A stretch of 64,000 nucleotides of DNA from Monilinia fructicola (Eukaryota > Ascomycota > Leotiomycetes > Helotiales > Sclerotiniaceae), in NCBI GenBank assembly GCA_008692225.1, contig VICG01000009.1, forward strand, positions 2,255,001-2,319,000. The letters run 5' to 3'. The position numbers were made by a program, and so were the translations under genes. Shown here in pieces: positions 48,221 to 60,279 of the stretch. Position 1 is the stretch's first letter. Every line of letters begins with the position of its first letter. Under the pieces are notes generated by a model. That model was not told the DNA's origin. It saw only the letters and a list, made by a program, of their open reading frames with translations, and ran no database searches.

Positions 48221-48427
48221 CTTACCTATCAATGAAGAATTGAGCTCAGAACTTTTTTTTTCAGTGAACAATGAAATAGTAAGGAACTGTCGGAGGAAAC
48301 AAAGAAAGTAGCTCAAGGCAACGTTGTACTTACCTGTCAATGAATTGAGCTTGGAGCTTCTCTTTTTTTTAGTGAACAATGAAATAGTAAGGAACTGTCG
48401 GGAGGAAACAAAAGTAGCTCAAGGCAA
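48221..48427. repeat. Two about 100-bp tandem direct repeats at the 3' side of the next gene
   Basis: Copy 1 (48221-48322) and copy 2 (48329-48427) share CTTACCT(A/G)TCAATGAA, GTGAACAATGAAATAGTAAG, GAACTGTCG and GTAGCTCAAGGCAAC, with small indels. Copy 2 runs into the stop codon of the minus-strand gene at 48419. Confidence 0.85.
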
Positions 48428-49721
48428 CTGTCCATCCCAATCTTCACCAAGCCACTGCAACAGATCATCTAGCTCTTCTCCCTCTAAAAGTCCACTCCAA
48501 TCTTCACCAAGCCACTGCAATAGACTTAGCTCTTCTTCCTCTGAAGGTTCAGGGGCGGAGGGTTCAAGTTCGGGACCCATCTCGACATTGATGTCCTCTA
48601 GACGGAATCTCTCTAAGAGGTTTCGAAAGGAATTTGCAGCGATGGAGTCGCGTATCTCATTGAACCGAGTATATTGAGCTGGAGCGGTCTGTATCAGGTA
48701 GGCTTTATATGCACCCAAGAGAATGTACCATCGACTGAATGCGGGCTTCACACGTCGTCCCATTTGGCGTTCGTACTGAGCCGCCCACTGTCGGAAGCCA
48801 ATGGCTCTCTCTGAGTCTTGAGTCAACCCGGGCGCGCTATCACTGTGTGGATCGCGGTCGTTGGGTTGGAAGTCGAAGCTCATCTCATCCAAATGGTGCC
48901 AACGGATAACCTCGCCTCGGAATGTATCGATGGTGTGGTAAAGGGCATCCGATGCTTCCAAGAAGTGGTCCAACCCGGTAATCTCTTCACGAACGCTGAA
49001 TTCAGTGAGGAATCCATTTCCAAATCGACTTTGCACACGGCCGGTCCAATATTCAAGGAAAATGTTGTGAAGATTTTCTCTTTCGACATCAGATTCGATC
49101 TTTGCCATGGCATAGTCATAGAAGGAATTTTCTACCATCAGATAGCGAAAGGAAAACTGGTCGTCGGACGCCGTGATCGTTCTGTAACCAGAATCGATTT
49201 CAGCTTGTCTTCTGAAGGTTTCGTTAAACATATCTCGTTCCTTCATAGCAGCCATATTACGCCTTCCTAGTTTCTTCACACATTTCCCCTTTGATGTTCA
49301 TGCGAGCTGCAGAAAGTCTCTCGGCACGGTCCTCGATCTCTAGCCTTAGTCTTTCAATAATTTCTCTATGCATGTTAGTGAATCCAACACAGAAAGGATG
49401 AAGTCTCTCTCCTCGATTGAAAAGATCTATGTACCACGTACTAATTGCCCCATCAGTCAATGGAAGTGGTCGCTCCAAGCGCCACCACTCGAGGATTGCC
49501 TTGGCTTGTGGATAATTGGAAACGTTGCGTTGTTCTGCTTCTTCCTCATCTCGCCGGTTCTTCCGCTTGCAAGCCTTGCAAGCTATGATTCGTCGATGTC
49601 GACCTCGGATCGAGTGGGTTGGCGTCTCATCTTTGACTTTGGGGTATAGATCACACTTCGCATAATACTTTCTCTTTTCCCCCAGGCATTGCTTGCACAG
49701 AGTTCTGTTTGCAAGACACAT
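48419..49721 (-). CDS. Unrecognised protein with Cys-rich N-terminus and C-terminal duplication; one frame break
   Basis: Read as one gene of 433 residues if one extra base near 49258-49261 is removed, which joins NIKGEMCEETRKA to NMAAMKERDMFNETF. The ATG at 49719-49721 opens MCLANRTLCKQCLGEKRKYY; cysteines CxxC, AKC and ACKACKR could bind zinc. The middle is charged and helical. The C-terminus holds two copies of LLQWLGEDW(S/D)G separated by an acidic linker, matching a tandem duplication in DNA (48428-48540). As two genes the second would have to start at the ATG at 49255. I do not recognise the family; it looks lineage-specific. A second gene with a similar start (MCKTT..AKCDDC) lies at 51111. 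Confidence 0.5.
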
Positions 49722-51110
49722 CTTGATCACTGGGCTCAAAAATCTGGCTTCCGAGCTTTGTATAATCAAGAATGTGTCTTGAGTTGTGCGTTGGTGTCTT
49801 GAGTTGTGTGTACCACTTGATGTGATTGGATGATGTGAATAGATGTGATTTTATGTAGGAGAAATAAGGGGACAAATTTCGAGAAACTTATAGAAATAAC
49901 AATGTGATTGTACATCTCCTGTGGTCTATGTTTCTTTGTCTCTTGAACAATAAGGTTATGATTTGGTTCTTTGTTGGGTTTGTGATTCATTTCTCCACGA
50001 CGTTTGAACAATGTCATTGTCTCGTAGTGCACTTCAATGTTCGATCGTGATGTACTACACACGTATGGTTTCCATGCCTTGAAAAGGATTGTTCAATTGT
50101 TCAACACTTATTCAGAATCTATTCTCACAAACTCTTTATTCATACTGATCTCCGTGGAACCAATTCCGTAATCCAAACTATTGGCACGGTTCTTTGGTGT
50201 GGCCAAGCTCAAATTCCATCCAACACTGTATCCCTTCCACGGGGTTTCTAATGTATTAAAGTTTTACCATCATGAAGGGAAGCCACGAGGATTTCAATCC
50301 CTGATATATCATGTACCTTGAAATTTGAACAAGAATAAACTACTCAAGTTCCACGAGAATCTTGACGGTGCCTTTAAGACCACCTGGGCATGCATTGAAA
50401 TGCAGGTTCAAAAGACCTCGTAAGACAACAATACCTCATCAAATACACACTCGGTGATGTAAATACTCGGCAGATGAAGGATCAAGAACTTCCCATTTCA
50501 AAGAAGATTTTGATTTTCAAGTAACATTCATCCTTGAAGTGATGTCTAGTATTGAAATAAGGCAAATAAATACGCGACGAAAATCCCACCCCAACCCCAT
50601 AACATCACCCAGTCAACAAACCACTCATCCTCATGCGAAAGATTGCCAATCTACAAATTCAACCTCAATCATTGACGACTGCGCTTTCCAACAAAAAATT
50701 ACACCAGATTCCCGAGTCACTTCTGGCTACCATCGTACCTCCCGCTTCCACCTCCATAAACTTCCTCGGCTTAAGCTTCACAGTCGCCTTTGCAAGACTC
50801 GATCTCTACAACAAAGATTTTCCCATCTCATTGCGGCTTCCCAACAACCATCCCATCTCGTCTTCGATCTAGAAGATTATCTCAACCCAGCTATGAGACC
50901 TACCTAGCCATAAGTAAAGCCGACCAACAAACAAAAACACAAACAAACTAACAAACGAATAAAAAAACAAGCCAACAAACAAACAAACAAACAAAACCAT
51001 CCCATCTCTCAAAAACACCCCACCGTCTACCCTTCCGCTCCAAACCCAAATCGCTTCACCCCAACTTCCACCCACCCCCATTTCCCACCATCCCAGCCAC
51101 CGGGCCAAAA
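49722..51110. other. Intergenic, no supported gene
   Basis: Upstream region of two divergent Cys-rich genes. Contains a short direct duplication near 49773-49808 (GTCTTGAGTTGTG twice) and an A/C-rich CAAACAAACAAA tract near 50930-50995. Frames at 50539-50907 in two registers are unsupported. Confidence 0.45.
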
Positions 51111-51788
51111 ATGTGCAAAACAACACTCACGCACTACACCTGCCTCTGCATACACCTCGTCGTCCATTCCTGCATTTTGAATTTTCCCCTCGGCCGTCTC
51201 GTTTGTGGTCCCCCCCATCTTACCAAGAAAGATATATACATCTATGCAAAATGCGATGACTGCACCTTAGCGGATGATGAGCGGAAGGAGAGGGCCGCGA
51301 AGAGGGCTGGGGGAGCGGTGGTGGGGAATGAGAATGCAGAGGGGGGAGAGGCGGCGAAGATTGAGAGGGCTGGTGGGTGCGAGGAGGAAGAGGGCGAGAT
51401 CTGTGAAGTGAAGAGGGATTTGATGCTTGGGTTGAGGGGGAATGGCAAGGGAGAGAAAGGTGGAGATGGAGATGATGATGAGTTATCAGCTGCTCAGTTG
51501 GCTATTCAATCCGAGATTGAAGAGTCTGAAGGTTCTGTCTATAGCGATGGCGATATTGATGATGATGTTCAAGCTGAAGCACAGTTGCTCTCGACACTGA
51601 ATCAAGAAGAGGGTGGTTCTGAGAAGGATGGAAGTGGAGGTATGGAGATTGAGGCTGAGGGTGAGGATGGTGAGTATATGGAGCATGTAGAGCAGATTAT
51701 GATGAACTTGGGGAAGCTTCAGGGAGGTAAAAGGGAAATTGATGCGCAGGTTGATCCTATGGATATTGAGCAGAAAGAAGAGGTATAA
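51111..51788 (+). CDS. Unrecognised acidic protein with Cys-rich N-terminus
   Basis: Single exon, 225 residues, start ATG at 51111 in context CCAAAAATGT. The first about 55 residues contain seven cysteines in MCKTT..YTCLC..C..VCGPPH and YAKCDDC, a pattern that may bind zinc. The rest is strongly acidic and low complexity (DGDDDELSAAQLAIQSEIEE; SDGDIDDDVQAEAQLL), with no recognised domain. Base composition changes from pyrimidine-rich upstream to purine-rich within the gene. Its N-terminus resembles that of the divergent neighbour at 49721 (both begin MC and contain YAKCD), suggesting a shared small family. Confidence 0.5.
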   Translation: MCKTTLTHYTCLCIHLVVHSCILNFPLGRLVCGPPHLTKKDIYIYAKCDDCTLADDERKERAAKRAGGAVVGNENAEGGEAAKIERAGGCEEEEGEICEVKRDLMLGLRGNGKGEKGGDGDDDELSAAQLAIQSEIEESEGSVYSDGDIDDDVQAEAQLLSTLNQEEGGSEKDGSGGMEIEAEGEDGEYMEHVEQIMMNLGKLQGGKREIDAQVDPMDIEQKEEV

Positions 51789-52123
51789 TTGGAATGTTCT
51801 GGTAGAAGATAATGTATGAATGCATCCACTTTCCTTTCATAATTAAGACACGTGAGAGAACAGAATTTCTTCATACGCGAATACATCGGTCTTGGATAGA
51901 ATAGTAGAACAAGATTTTAAAAATAAATTCGAATATTCGACTACTAAAGGGGAATCTTACATGATATGATGCAATGGACGCCCTCATCTATGAAATTTTG
52001 CAACCGATGCAACAACCATTCTAAAATTGACGCCAGCCTACACCACGCTAGGTTTCCAGTCCATAAATACGCTTTACGTATCGAAATCATAAAATTTGGA
52101 TATCCCATCCTACGCCACTCTGA
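51789..52123. other. Intergenic, no gene seen
   Basis: Convergent 3' spacer between the acidic protein gene and the amidotransferase gene. Confidence 0.5.
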
Positions 52124-54094
52124 CTAATCACGAGGAATACTATCTAGCTCTGGAAAATACTGTGATAGTTTATTTCTGTTTTCGCAGCTTCTAATAAGCT
52201 CAGGTGTATCAGGCGTGTTTATGTAATCAAATCCTGATATTTCACTTGATGCTCCAGCGTTCATGGTATTGGGTGGAATTTGTACTGATGCCGAGACAGT
52301 TGGTGCTGCCGCACGCTTCTTTTTCGTATTACCCTGTTCACCGGATCTAGTGGAAGCGGTAGTGGGACGAGAAACTGCGGGACTAAGTCGAATGTCCGAA
52401 ATTTTTGAAGCATTTGTGTTGCTCACTGCGCTTGGATTATAATCTTCTCTTGGTGACAAGAACGCAGATGAATGGTTCAAAGTTTTGGCGAGTGATTGAT
52501 GTAATGACAAAGATGCATTAGGAGCTGGCGTCGTAGCTGCAGTTGATTTTTCGTTGGTGACGAGACCTTTCTCGGTAACAAATTGTGAAGAACGTGAATG
52601 ATATGGATTGTGGTTATAATATTCGTCGATGATTGGATGTACCATGACGGTTTGTTTATGAATTGTCAAAATGGAGTTGGTTGGAACAGTCACCCAACTT
52701 TCTATAGACATATTAGCAATCTTCAATCCACGTGGCATGCAAAAAGTTGCCACCAAACAGGCGAGTACATGTTAGGAAGATTGGATGTTGCTGAATTCCA
52801 AAGAGGGGCATCCTCAACACAAGCGAGAGAAACATGTAGAGCTAAAGCACTAGTTTACCTCGCGAATCTATTGACATGCAACAATGCATGGGCTTTGCAT
52901 GGGCTTTGAACTTCGCTTGAACTTCGCCTATCTAAAGACATGCAACATAAAGAACATTTTTCAGTTCTAAGTTTTCGTTTAATGATTTCCTCGGGACAAA
53001 AAGTTCCCAGTGATCAAAAACAATATGTTGCGGGGACTCGACCCCTTGAAAAGATGAAGGAGTGGGGAATGATGTGATGAAATGAAAAAAAGGGTAAAGA
53101 AAAAGAGAAAGCATTGAAAATAATTACCTCTTTCGAATGTCAAGGGCTCGCTGGCAACGAGCACAATATCAGCACCCTTGTCTCGACGGTCCATTTGATA
53201 TTCTCCCTTGTTACCTTTATCCTCCCATGTGGTACCGGAAGAATAGTATAAACTAGCCGCCTCATCGGTCTTACTACTGACATAACGAGTACAGACAACA
53301 CTGTGTCCATCGGTGATTGCAAAATTCAACAAGCTTCGAATGTCGAGATTTTCTTCCTCAATGGTCTTCTCCGGAATTTCCGCAATAAAATCGTTGATTT
53401 GTTTGATGGTAGCCAACATGGCGTGCCTTAAAACAGTTGGACCGAAGCCTCCAGCTGGTGGAGAACTTGGGTTATGTCCCATCCTCTCGAGTGTATCAAG
53501 GTACAGAGCGAATGCCCATTCACTATCGGTACCTCCATGAACACCAAGATACCATTTGTCTGCTAGTCTTTGGCCTAGGCGTCGCTTTATGTGCTTCCAA
53601 CCACCCAAGCCACCATTATGCATCCACATCAAACTTCCATGAGAGAAAGGATGGCAGTTATCATCGCTGAGGGAACCTTCCGTCGTAGCTCGTACGTGCG
53701 CGAATATAAGCGGTGAAGCAGTCTTGGAGGCAATTCGTTGAAGATTGATACAATTCCACGCAGGGATTGTAGATGTGAAGATACATGGCTCTGGTCCAAG
53801 TTCAGGCTCTGTGTAATAACCAATTCCAAATCCATCACCTGCGAATAATATGAGTCACTAAAGTATCAAAGATAGGAGTATCATAGGAGTATCACCAAGT
53901 ACATACCATTGTGAGGTCTTCTCATGTCCAAACGAAGACGAGAGTCATAGGATTGATTAAGAATTGAGTGAGTAGGGTCTAAGATAAGTTTTGAAAGTAA
54001 AATGGCATCTGAGCCTTTGTATACCTTACTGCCATTAGCATTTTGATATCTTTGAGGGATTTGAAGTTCTTTGACTCACCAGAAAGCGGCACAT
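52124..54094 (-). CDS. DUG3: DUG3-type class II glutamine amidotransferase
   Basis: Family of yeast Dug3, which with Dug2 forms the cytosolic complex cleaving gamma-glutamyl bonds of glutathione. Exons 54080-54094, 53907-54024, 53128-53838 and 52124-52701; introns 54025-54079, 53839-53906 and 52702-53127; 473 residues. The first exon encodes only MCRFL, and Cys2 is the expected N-terminal nucleophile after Met removal. Then VYKGSDAILLSKLILDPTHS, NQSYDSRLRLDMRRPHNGDG, FGIGYYTEPE, PLIFAHVRATTEGSLSDDNC, HPFSHGSLMWMHNGGLGGW and VHGGTDSEWAFALYLD are class II amidotransferase hallmarks. VASEPLTFER and ESWVTVPTNSILTIHKQTV close the fold. The last about 150 residues are a Ser/Thr-rich extension beyond the yeast protein. 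All four exons join in frame. Confidence 0.92.
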
Positions 54095-55293
54095 CTTGTT
54101 CTCTATCGAAGTTTGTATTCTTGGAATTTGAAGTTTTTGAAGTTGGACTGAATTACTCGATATGAATGAGTGAATGAATGAGATATAGTTGTGCAGTATT
54201 TGTTGTGAATAGCTTGAGAAAGGGTTGGAAGGGTTGAGAGATTTGAAAGTTGTTTATTCTCAAGGGAGGATGGCGAGGCTGAAGGAAGAATCACGGTATG
54301 GCGTAATTATTAGGTGCTGAGACATAAATTAAAAAGGCAAAGGCCAACGAATGAAAGATGAAATGAAGAAAGTTAAATATGAATGATATTCCTATTTCAA
54401 AGGGAGGAAAAGGAAAAGATGTTCAATAAAGATTATGATGAAAATAGATGCGAGGATATATACGAGAATGTATAAGAGAAGGAAGAGGAAGAGCAAATAC
54501 TCGACCGAGTACTAGGTAGATATTAGATAATTAGTGAATGGTAAATAGTGAGTAGTAAATAAATATTAAATAAATAGTAAATAAATAGTAAATAGATAGT
54601 AAATAAATAGTAAATAGATAGTAAATAAATAGTAAATAAATAAATAAATGGTAAATAAATGGTAAATAAATGGTAAATAAATAGTAAATAAATAGTAAAT
54701 AAATATTAAATAATAAGTTATTAAATAATAATTAAGTAAATAATAAGTAAAGTAAATAATAAGTAATAAGTAAATAATAAGTAAATAATAAGTAAATAAT
54801 AAGTAAATAATAAGTAAATAATAAGTAAATGTATAAAATGTTAATAATACCTAACTAAATATACTTCTAAAAACTTCAACCCAACAAATCAACTATTGGG
54901 TTGTTTTTGCTTTGGAGTTGTTGTCGATATCATCAGTCAGATTATTAGTTGAAAGGCTGGATGTTGTTGCTTTGCTCTCTCTCTCTCTCACACACACACA
55001 TACACAACACATACACTCTCTTCTCTTTCAGCCGTCTGTCTCTTTCAAGGTTATTGTCTGTAACGAGTCTCATCAGCCACAATCCATGAGCCACAACCTA
55101 TCACCCATCAGCCACAGATATCCTGATCCACGCCACTTCTGATTCGACCCTTTATTCATGCAAGACATGTGGAATTCAAAACCACCAAATACTAGGTAAG
55201 GTTAACTAAGTGGACAACAAACCCAAACAAAATCAAACAGAATGAAATATACTTGTATTACTTCATGATTTCACAATCTTAACTTTACCCAGT
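54095..55293. other. Intergenic with AT-rich array
   Basis: Holds the array at 54540-54835, then TCTC/CACA dinucleotide tracts (about 54975-55005) and the probable 5' leader of MGM1. Confidence 0.5.
54540..54835. repeat. AATAGTAAATAA-type AT-rich array
   Basis: About 300 bp of TAAATAAATAGTAAATAAAT and AAGTAAATAAT units, similar to the array at 17917-18201. Confidence 0.9.
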
Positions 55294-58275
55294 ATGAGTG
55301 GGAGGCTGTTATCAGCGAGGCTTTTGCCCGTGGCTCAACGCATCAACTCACAGTCTACCCGACACTTCCATCATAATGCCGTCTCTACCGCTGGTGGTCT
55401 TTTGAGATCAGAATCTGCCGTTCGCATTGCAAGAGGAAGGATATGGCCCGTTGGACATACGCCATTTTCAAATGCTGTAGTCGTTCGAAATGCTTCATTC
55501 GTTCGCATCTTGCCAAATCTATTGTTAAAGTTTGCAAGAATACCTGCTCTTTTTGCTGGAGTGACCGTTGGTGGTCTAGCTTATATACAATACCAGGCTA
55601 CTCGTTAGTCTACCCGCTCCCCTATCCAAAGAAACCACTAACGTTGAACATCTGCAGAGGCTGGTAATTATGTTGCAGATATCTTCACCCAAACAACAAA
55701 CACTGTGTCTGGTGTAGCAGGAGGTTTATTCGGCAATGCCAAAGATATCGCAAGTCAGACACGACAAGGATGGGAGAAAACAAAAGAATCAGTTGAATTA
55801 CCAGAATGGATGCAAAAAGTATTGAGAATCCATGAGGAAATTGGTGAAGGAAATGGTGGAGGTGGAAATGGAGGATCTGGCGGGGAACCACCAAAACAAA
55901 GCAGAGTAGGAGCTGCTACTGCTGCTGCTGTCGGAGGAAGTGCTGCCGCCTATGGATATGATCAATATAATGAAGACGACAGGTCTCCAATAGCTGCAGC
56001 TCGGGATGACCAAATGATGGTTCTGACCAAGAAGATGATTGAAATCAGAAGTATATTGCAGACGGTGGGACAGTCAAATGCTCTTACTTTACCTTCAATT
56101 GTTGTCATTGGGTCACAATCATCGGGGAAAAGTTCCGTCCTAGAGGCAATAGTTGGACATGAATTCTTACCAAAGGGGTCGAATATGGTTACTCGACGAC
56201 CTATAGAGTTAACCCTTGTCAATACTCCCGATTCGCATGCAGAGTATGGTGAATTCCCGGCTCTTGGATTGGGAAAGATTACCGATTTCTCACACATCCA
56301 GAGAACATTGACTGAATTGAACTTGGCGGTACCCGACACGGAATGTGTTTCCGATGATCCTATTCAGTTGACAATCTCGTCTCCTCATGTCCCAGACTTG
56401 TCTCTCATCGATCTTCCAGGATATATCCAAGTTGTTGGTGAAGATCAACCTTTGCAGTTGAAACAGAAAATTTCAGATCTATGTGATAAATACATTCAAC
56501 CTCCGAATGTTATTCTTGCTATTTCTGCCGCGGATGTGGATTTAGCGAATTCAACGGCCTTGAGAGCCAGCAGAAGAGTTGACCCACGAGGTGAAAGAAC
56601 AATTGGCGTTGTGACAAAGATGGATCTTGTTGATCCTGCAAGGGGAGTTTCTATTCTCAATGACAGGAAATACCCCTTAAGACTCGGTTATGTTGGTGTT
56701 GTTTCACGAGCACCTCAACAATCACAGACAAGATCATTGTTTAAAGCAGGAAGTGGAAGTATCTCGGAAGCTATCATCAAGAATGAGCATGCATTCTTCT
56801 CTTCTCATCCTACGGAATATGGACCTGATGCTGGACTGAATGTTGGTACCACGACTCTCCGCAAGAAGCTCATGCATGTACTCGAACAAACAATGGCTGC
56901 TAGTCTTCAAACTACCAGCGATGCTATTCATCAAGACCTCGAAGAGGCTACTTATGAATTCAAGGTCCAATACAATGACAGACCTCTCTCTGCGGAATCT
57001 TACCTCGCCGAGAGTCTCGATGCATTCAAACATTCTTTTAAAGAATTCGCTGAAACTTTTGGAAGGCCACAAGTTCGTGAGATGCTCAAAGAAGAACTTG
57101 ATCAACGAGTATTGGATCTTTTAGCAGCACGTTACTGGAATAGACCTATTCCGGATCTTTCCCCTTCATTACCAGAACCTAATACACTCGCTGAACTCCC
57201 AACCGCTGATCCCGAATCACTCTTCTGGCATCGTAAACTCGATGCTTCTACATCTGCCCTCACCAAACTTGGTATTGGTCGTCTTGCAACTCAAGTCGTG
57301 GCTAATGCAATTCAAGGTCATGTCGATCGTTTAATCTCTCAATCAACTTTTGCAGCTCATCCATTCGCTCGTCAAGCTATTACTGATGCAGCTGCCGGCA
57401 TCTTGAATGAGAGATTTTATAGCACTAGTGATCAGGTTGAGAATTGCATCAAGCCATATAAGTTCGAGATTGACGTTGAAGATAGTGAATGGTCTCGTGG
57501 TAGGGAAAATGTTACGTCCGTGTTGAAGAATGAGCTTAAAGCTTGTGAGGATGCTTCTAAGAATTTAGAGCAACATGTCGGTGGTAGAAAGAAGTTGAGA
57601 GATGTTATGAGCTTTGTGGATAAAGCTAGAAAGGGTGAGATTATTGTTGATGGTGATGCTAGCGGTGCTGGTGGATTTAGTTCCGCTTTGTTACAAAAGG
57701 GTATGTTTCAAAGTTCTGCCACATCTCACCCACACACCTAGATCCACCCATTTTTATACCTTATATACTAACGCTCCTTATCAGGCCGTGAAGCAGTTTT
57801 CCTCCGTGATCGCTCTATCCTCTTGGCTATGCGTATTAAAGCCCTCAAATCCACTCAATGTGCATCTCTCAAAAACAAATACTACTGCCCTGAAGTTTTC
57901 CTCGATGTCGTCTCCACCAAGCTCACTTCTACGGCCGTTCTTTTCCTTAACGTCGAACTCCTTTCCGAATTTTTCTATCAATTCCCCAGAGAATTAGATC
58001 AAAGATTAGGAAGAGGATTAACGAAAGAAGAAGTAGAGAAGTTTGCTAGAGAAGACAAGAAGGTCGAGAGACATTTGGAGGTTATCAGGAGGAAAGAGTT
58101 ATTAGAGTTGGTTCTTGGGAAAATGGAAGGATTGAGAGATTTGAGGGATTTGGATAATGGAGAGGCGAGGAGACCACAAAGAGTGACAAAAAATGTGAGG
58201 GGTGGACATGGAAAGGAAGGCGTTAGAGTTCCAGGTGGAAAGGAAAATGGAAGGGGTGGTTGGAGTTTATTTTAG
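55294..58275 (+). CDS. MGM1: Mitochondrial dynamin-like GTPase Mgm1 (OPA1 family)
   Basis: Large GTPase of the mitochondrial intermembrane space needed for inner-membrane fusion and cristae structure. Exons 55294-55603, 55658-57700 and 57785-58275; introns 55604-55657 and 57701-57784; 947 residues. The N-terminal presequence is Arg/Ser-rich (MSGRLLSARLLPVAQR), followed by a transmembrane anchor around residues 84-100. A second small-residue hydrophobic stretch near 188-204 (GAATAAAVGGSAAAYGY) fits the rhomboid (Pcp1) processing region that gives the short form. GTPase motifs: G1 GSQSSGKS (255-262), G3 DLPG (355-358), G4 TKMD (423-426). Middle and effector regions follow, with YWNRPIPDLSPSLPEP and a C-terminal helical GED (LRDRSILLAMRIKALKS; CPEVFLDVVSTKLTSTAVLF). 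No frame breaks in 2.8 kb of coding sequence. Confidence 0.95.
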
Positions 58276-58803
58276 TTGGTGGAGGTTTGTGGGGAGGTAT
58301 GTGATGGGGATAAATATATGATTGGGAGGTTGAATTGAATTGATCAAGAATTATAAGCAGGCAAGTGAACAAGAGCAAGCAATGAATGATCATGGCGTTA
58401 GGGAACTATTGAAGAGGAATAGTACAAAAATATTGTATATCCTTTTTTCGGTTGGTGGTGCTGGTGGTTGTTGAGGAGATATTACGGTATCCACTTTTAA
58501 ATTATGAATGCAATGACTTTCTTTCGTTATAGATATCATCGTGTTTAAAGAATGCATATGTTGAATCATCTTACATATGTTGTGGACCTGAATGTGCCAT
58601 GGTATAAATTAAATGGAATTTCCATTCCATCAGGCATCCAACAATTTCACCTCGAGTTCTTATATTGTTCCCATCATGAACCCCTGATGCACCTGACTAC
58701 CCCATGATATGACGGAAAAGAAAAACCCATTAATGCCCGCTGAACTCCCATCTCACCCAATACCCATAAGTTCATACAAAAAAGTAACATGAAGAAGAAT
58801 AAC
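58276..58803. other. Convergent 3' spacer
   Basis: No gene seen between MGM1 and the zinc transporter gene. Confidence 0.5.
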
Positions 58804-60279
58804 TCATTTCCCGTCAACAACTAATTGTGTTGTAACCTCCCACTTCATTCCTCCGCCCTTTCCATATCCGCCTCCCAGTTTGTTCCTAACCAATGTCTTT
58901 ATCCTCTCTCTTAACTTTAACACATTTCCCTCATCACCTCGAACCCTCAATTTAAGATTCGCCATACACAATCCATAATGTACCTGCCAGAATCTCGCTT
59001 CTTCAACGGTAGAAACTGATGGTTCGGATTCAATCTCCTTCATAACTTCCGAGACTCCTGCACCGGAGTAGGACATTAAAAGCATGAGTCCTTGAGCGGT
59101 AGCGAGGCGGATGCCAAGAAGAAACATGGAAACGGCGATGACGGTGCAGAGGAGTCGGTCGAGCCATATGTAGAGGGAGATTGTCAAGAGAGGGAGGAGT
59201 AGCATGATGGTGCTGCAGCTTAGGGTGAGGAAATGTGAGGGGTTGGAGAGAACCGATGGGAGGAATGATATATAGGCGAATCGCATTGCTTTTCCAATCC
59301 GCGCGTGATTCTTCAGTCCGATTGCCGAGACGAGAGTCGCTACTATCGAGAGTAAAGCGGCGGAATCCACGGAGCCGGGACTCACCCGTTGATGGGTATG
59401 AGGGTGATGGGGAGCGTGATCGCCGAGACCTTCCAAAACGTGCTTTAAATTGTGGGAGATGAGATCGAAACCCATGAAGAGGAGAAAAACGGACATGGCG
59501 AATCCTGCGAGAACTTCCGCGCGTTCGAGTCCGAATGGGTGACGGATGGAAGATCGTTTCCAGACTTCGAAGTTGCAGAATACATCTACCACGACGCAGA
59601 TGGTTGCGGACACGGCATCAAAGAATATGAGATGGGAGAGCGCTGTGAGGGCGAGGGAACCTTGGGAGCTATAGAGAACAAAGGCTGATATTAAAGCGTG
59701 GCAGAAACACCAGGCTATTCGGGTACTTTGTTCTTTGGACATGCTTTTCCATGCTTCTTTGAATGTAGGAGTGGGTAAGGAGGCGGGGAGTGCGAGTGGT
59801 GCTCGTGGGGGTGGTTCGAGGAAGATTTGATGTTGAGTTGATACGCTACTATGTTTATATCTGTGACCTCTTCTTTGGCCAATGTTCTGGTACAGCATGT
59901 TAGTTGATATCTAATGGGGATCAGTTATTTGGCATTCACATACTGATTTGGCAACGGGAGCATCTTTTATAGTTTGAGTCTGAAAGTTAAAAGGGTTCAC
60001 GGCTCCTCTGGTAGATGGCAGACTCATCGTTCCATCTGCTTGAAGGTTTGGACTTGAGAACCCTGAAGGAGGGGACATTGGGGTATTCATCGAGCCAAAT
60101 CTACCATTGTTTGAGAATGTAGGTGAGAGGGCATTTGGATCCAGAAGAATCTCAGAGTGCACGGTTCGTGAAGTGACATCTCGGTGTTCCCATGCATCTC
60201 TGCCTTGGTCTTCTGGAATAGGAGTTGGAGGTGTGGGTGTTCTCGGTGGCGCTGGAATAGGGAGATTGTTCGAAGCCAT
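58804..60279 (-). CDS. ZRG17: ZRG17-type cation diffusion facilitator (zinc transporter subunit)
   Basis: Family of yeast Zrg17, which pairs with Msc2 to bring zinc into the ER. Exons 59944-60279 and 58804-59886, intron 59887-59943 (GTATGT..ACCAG) joining PVAKS to NIGQRRGHR; 472 residues. The N-terminal about 150 residues are Pro/Ser-rich and cytosolic. The membrane part shows SQGSLALTALSHLIFFDAVS, ICVVVDVFCNFEVWKRSSIR, HPFGLERAEVLAGFAMSVFL and LFMGFDLISHNLKHVLE, then HHPHTHQ, two further hydrophobic blocks and a C-terminal cytosolic domain (VHYGLCMANLKLRVRGDEG). HPFGLERAEVLAGF is characteristic. The usual transport-site His/Asp motif of helix 5 is not seen, consistent with a non-catalytic Zrg17-like partner. 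ATG at 60277-60279. No frame breaks. Confidence 0.85.

Noticed and set aside
50539..50907. Overlapping 122- and 79-codon frames
   Set aside because: Two competing registers, no motif, and sequence dominated by CA/CT-rich composition.
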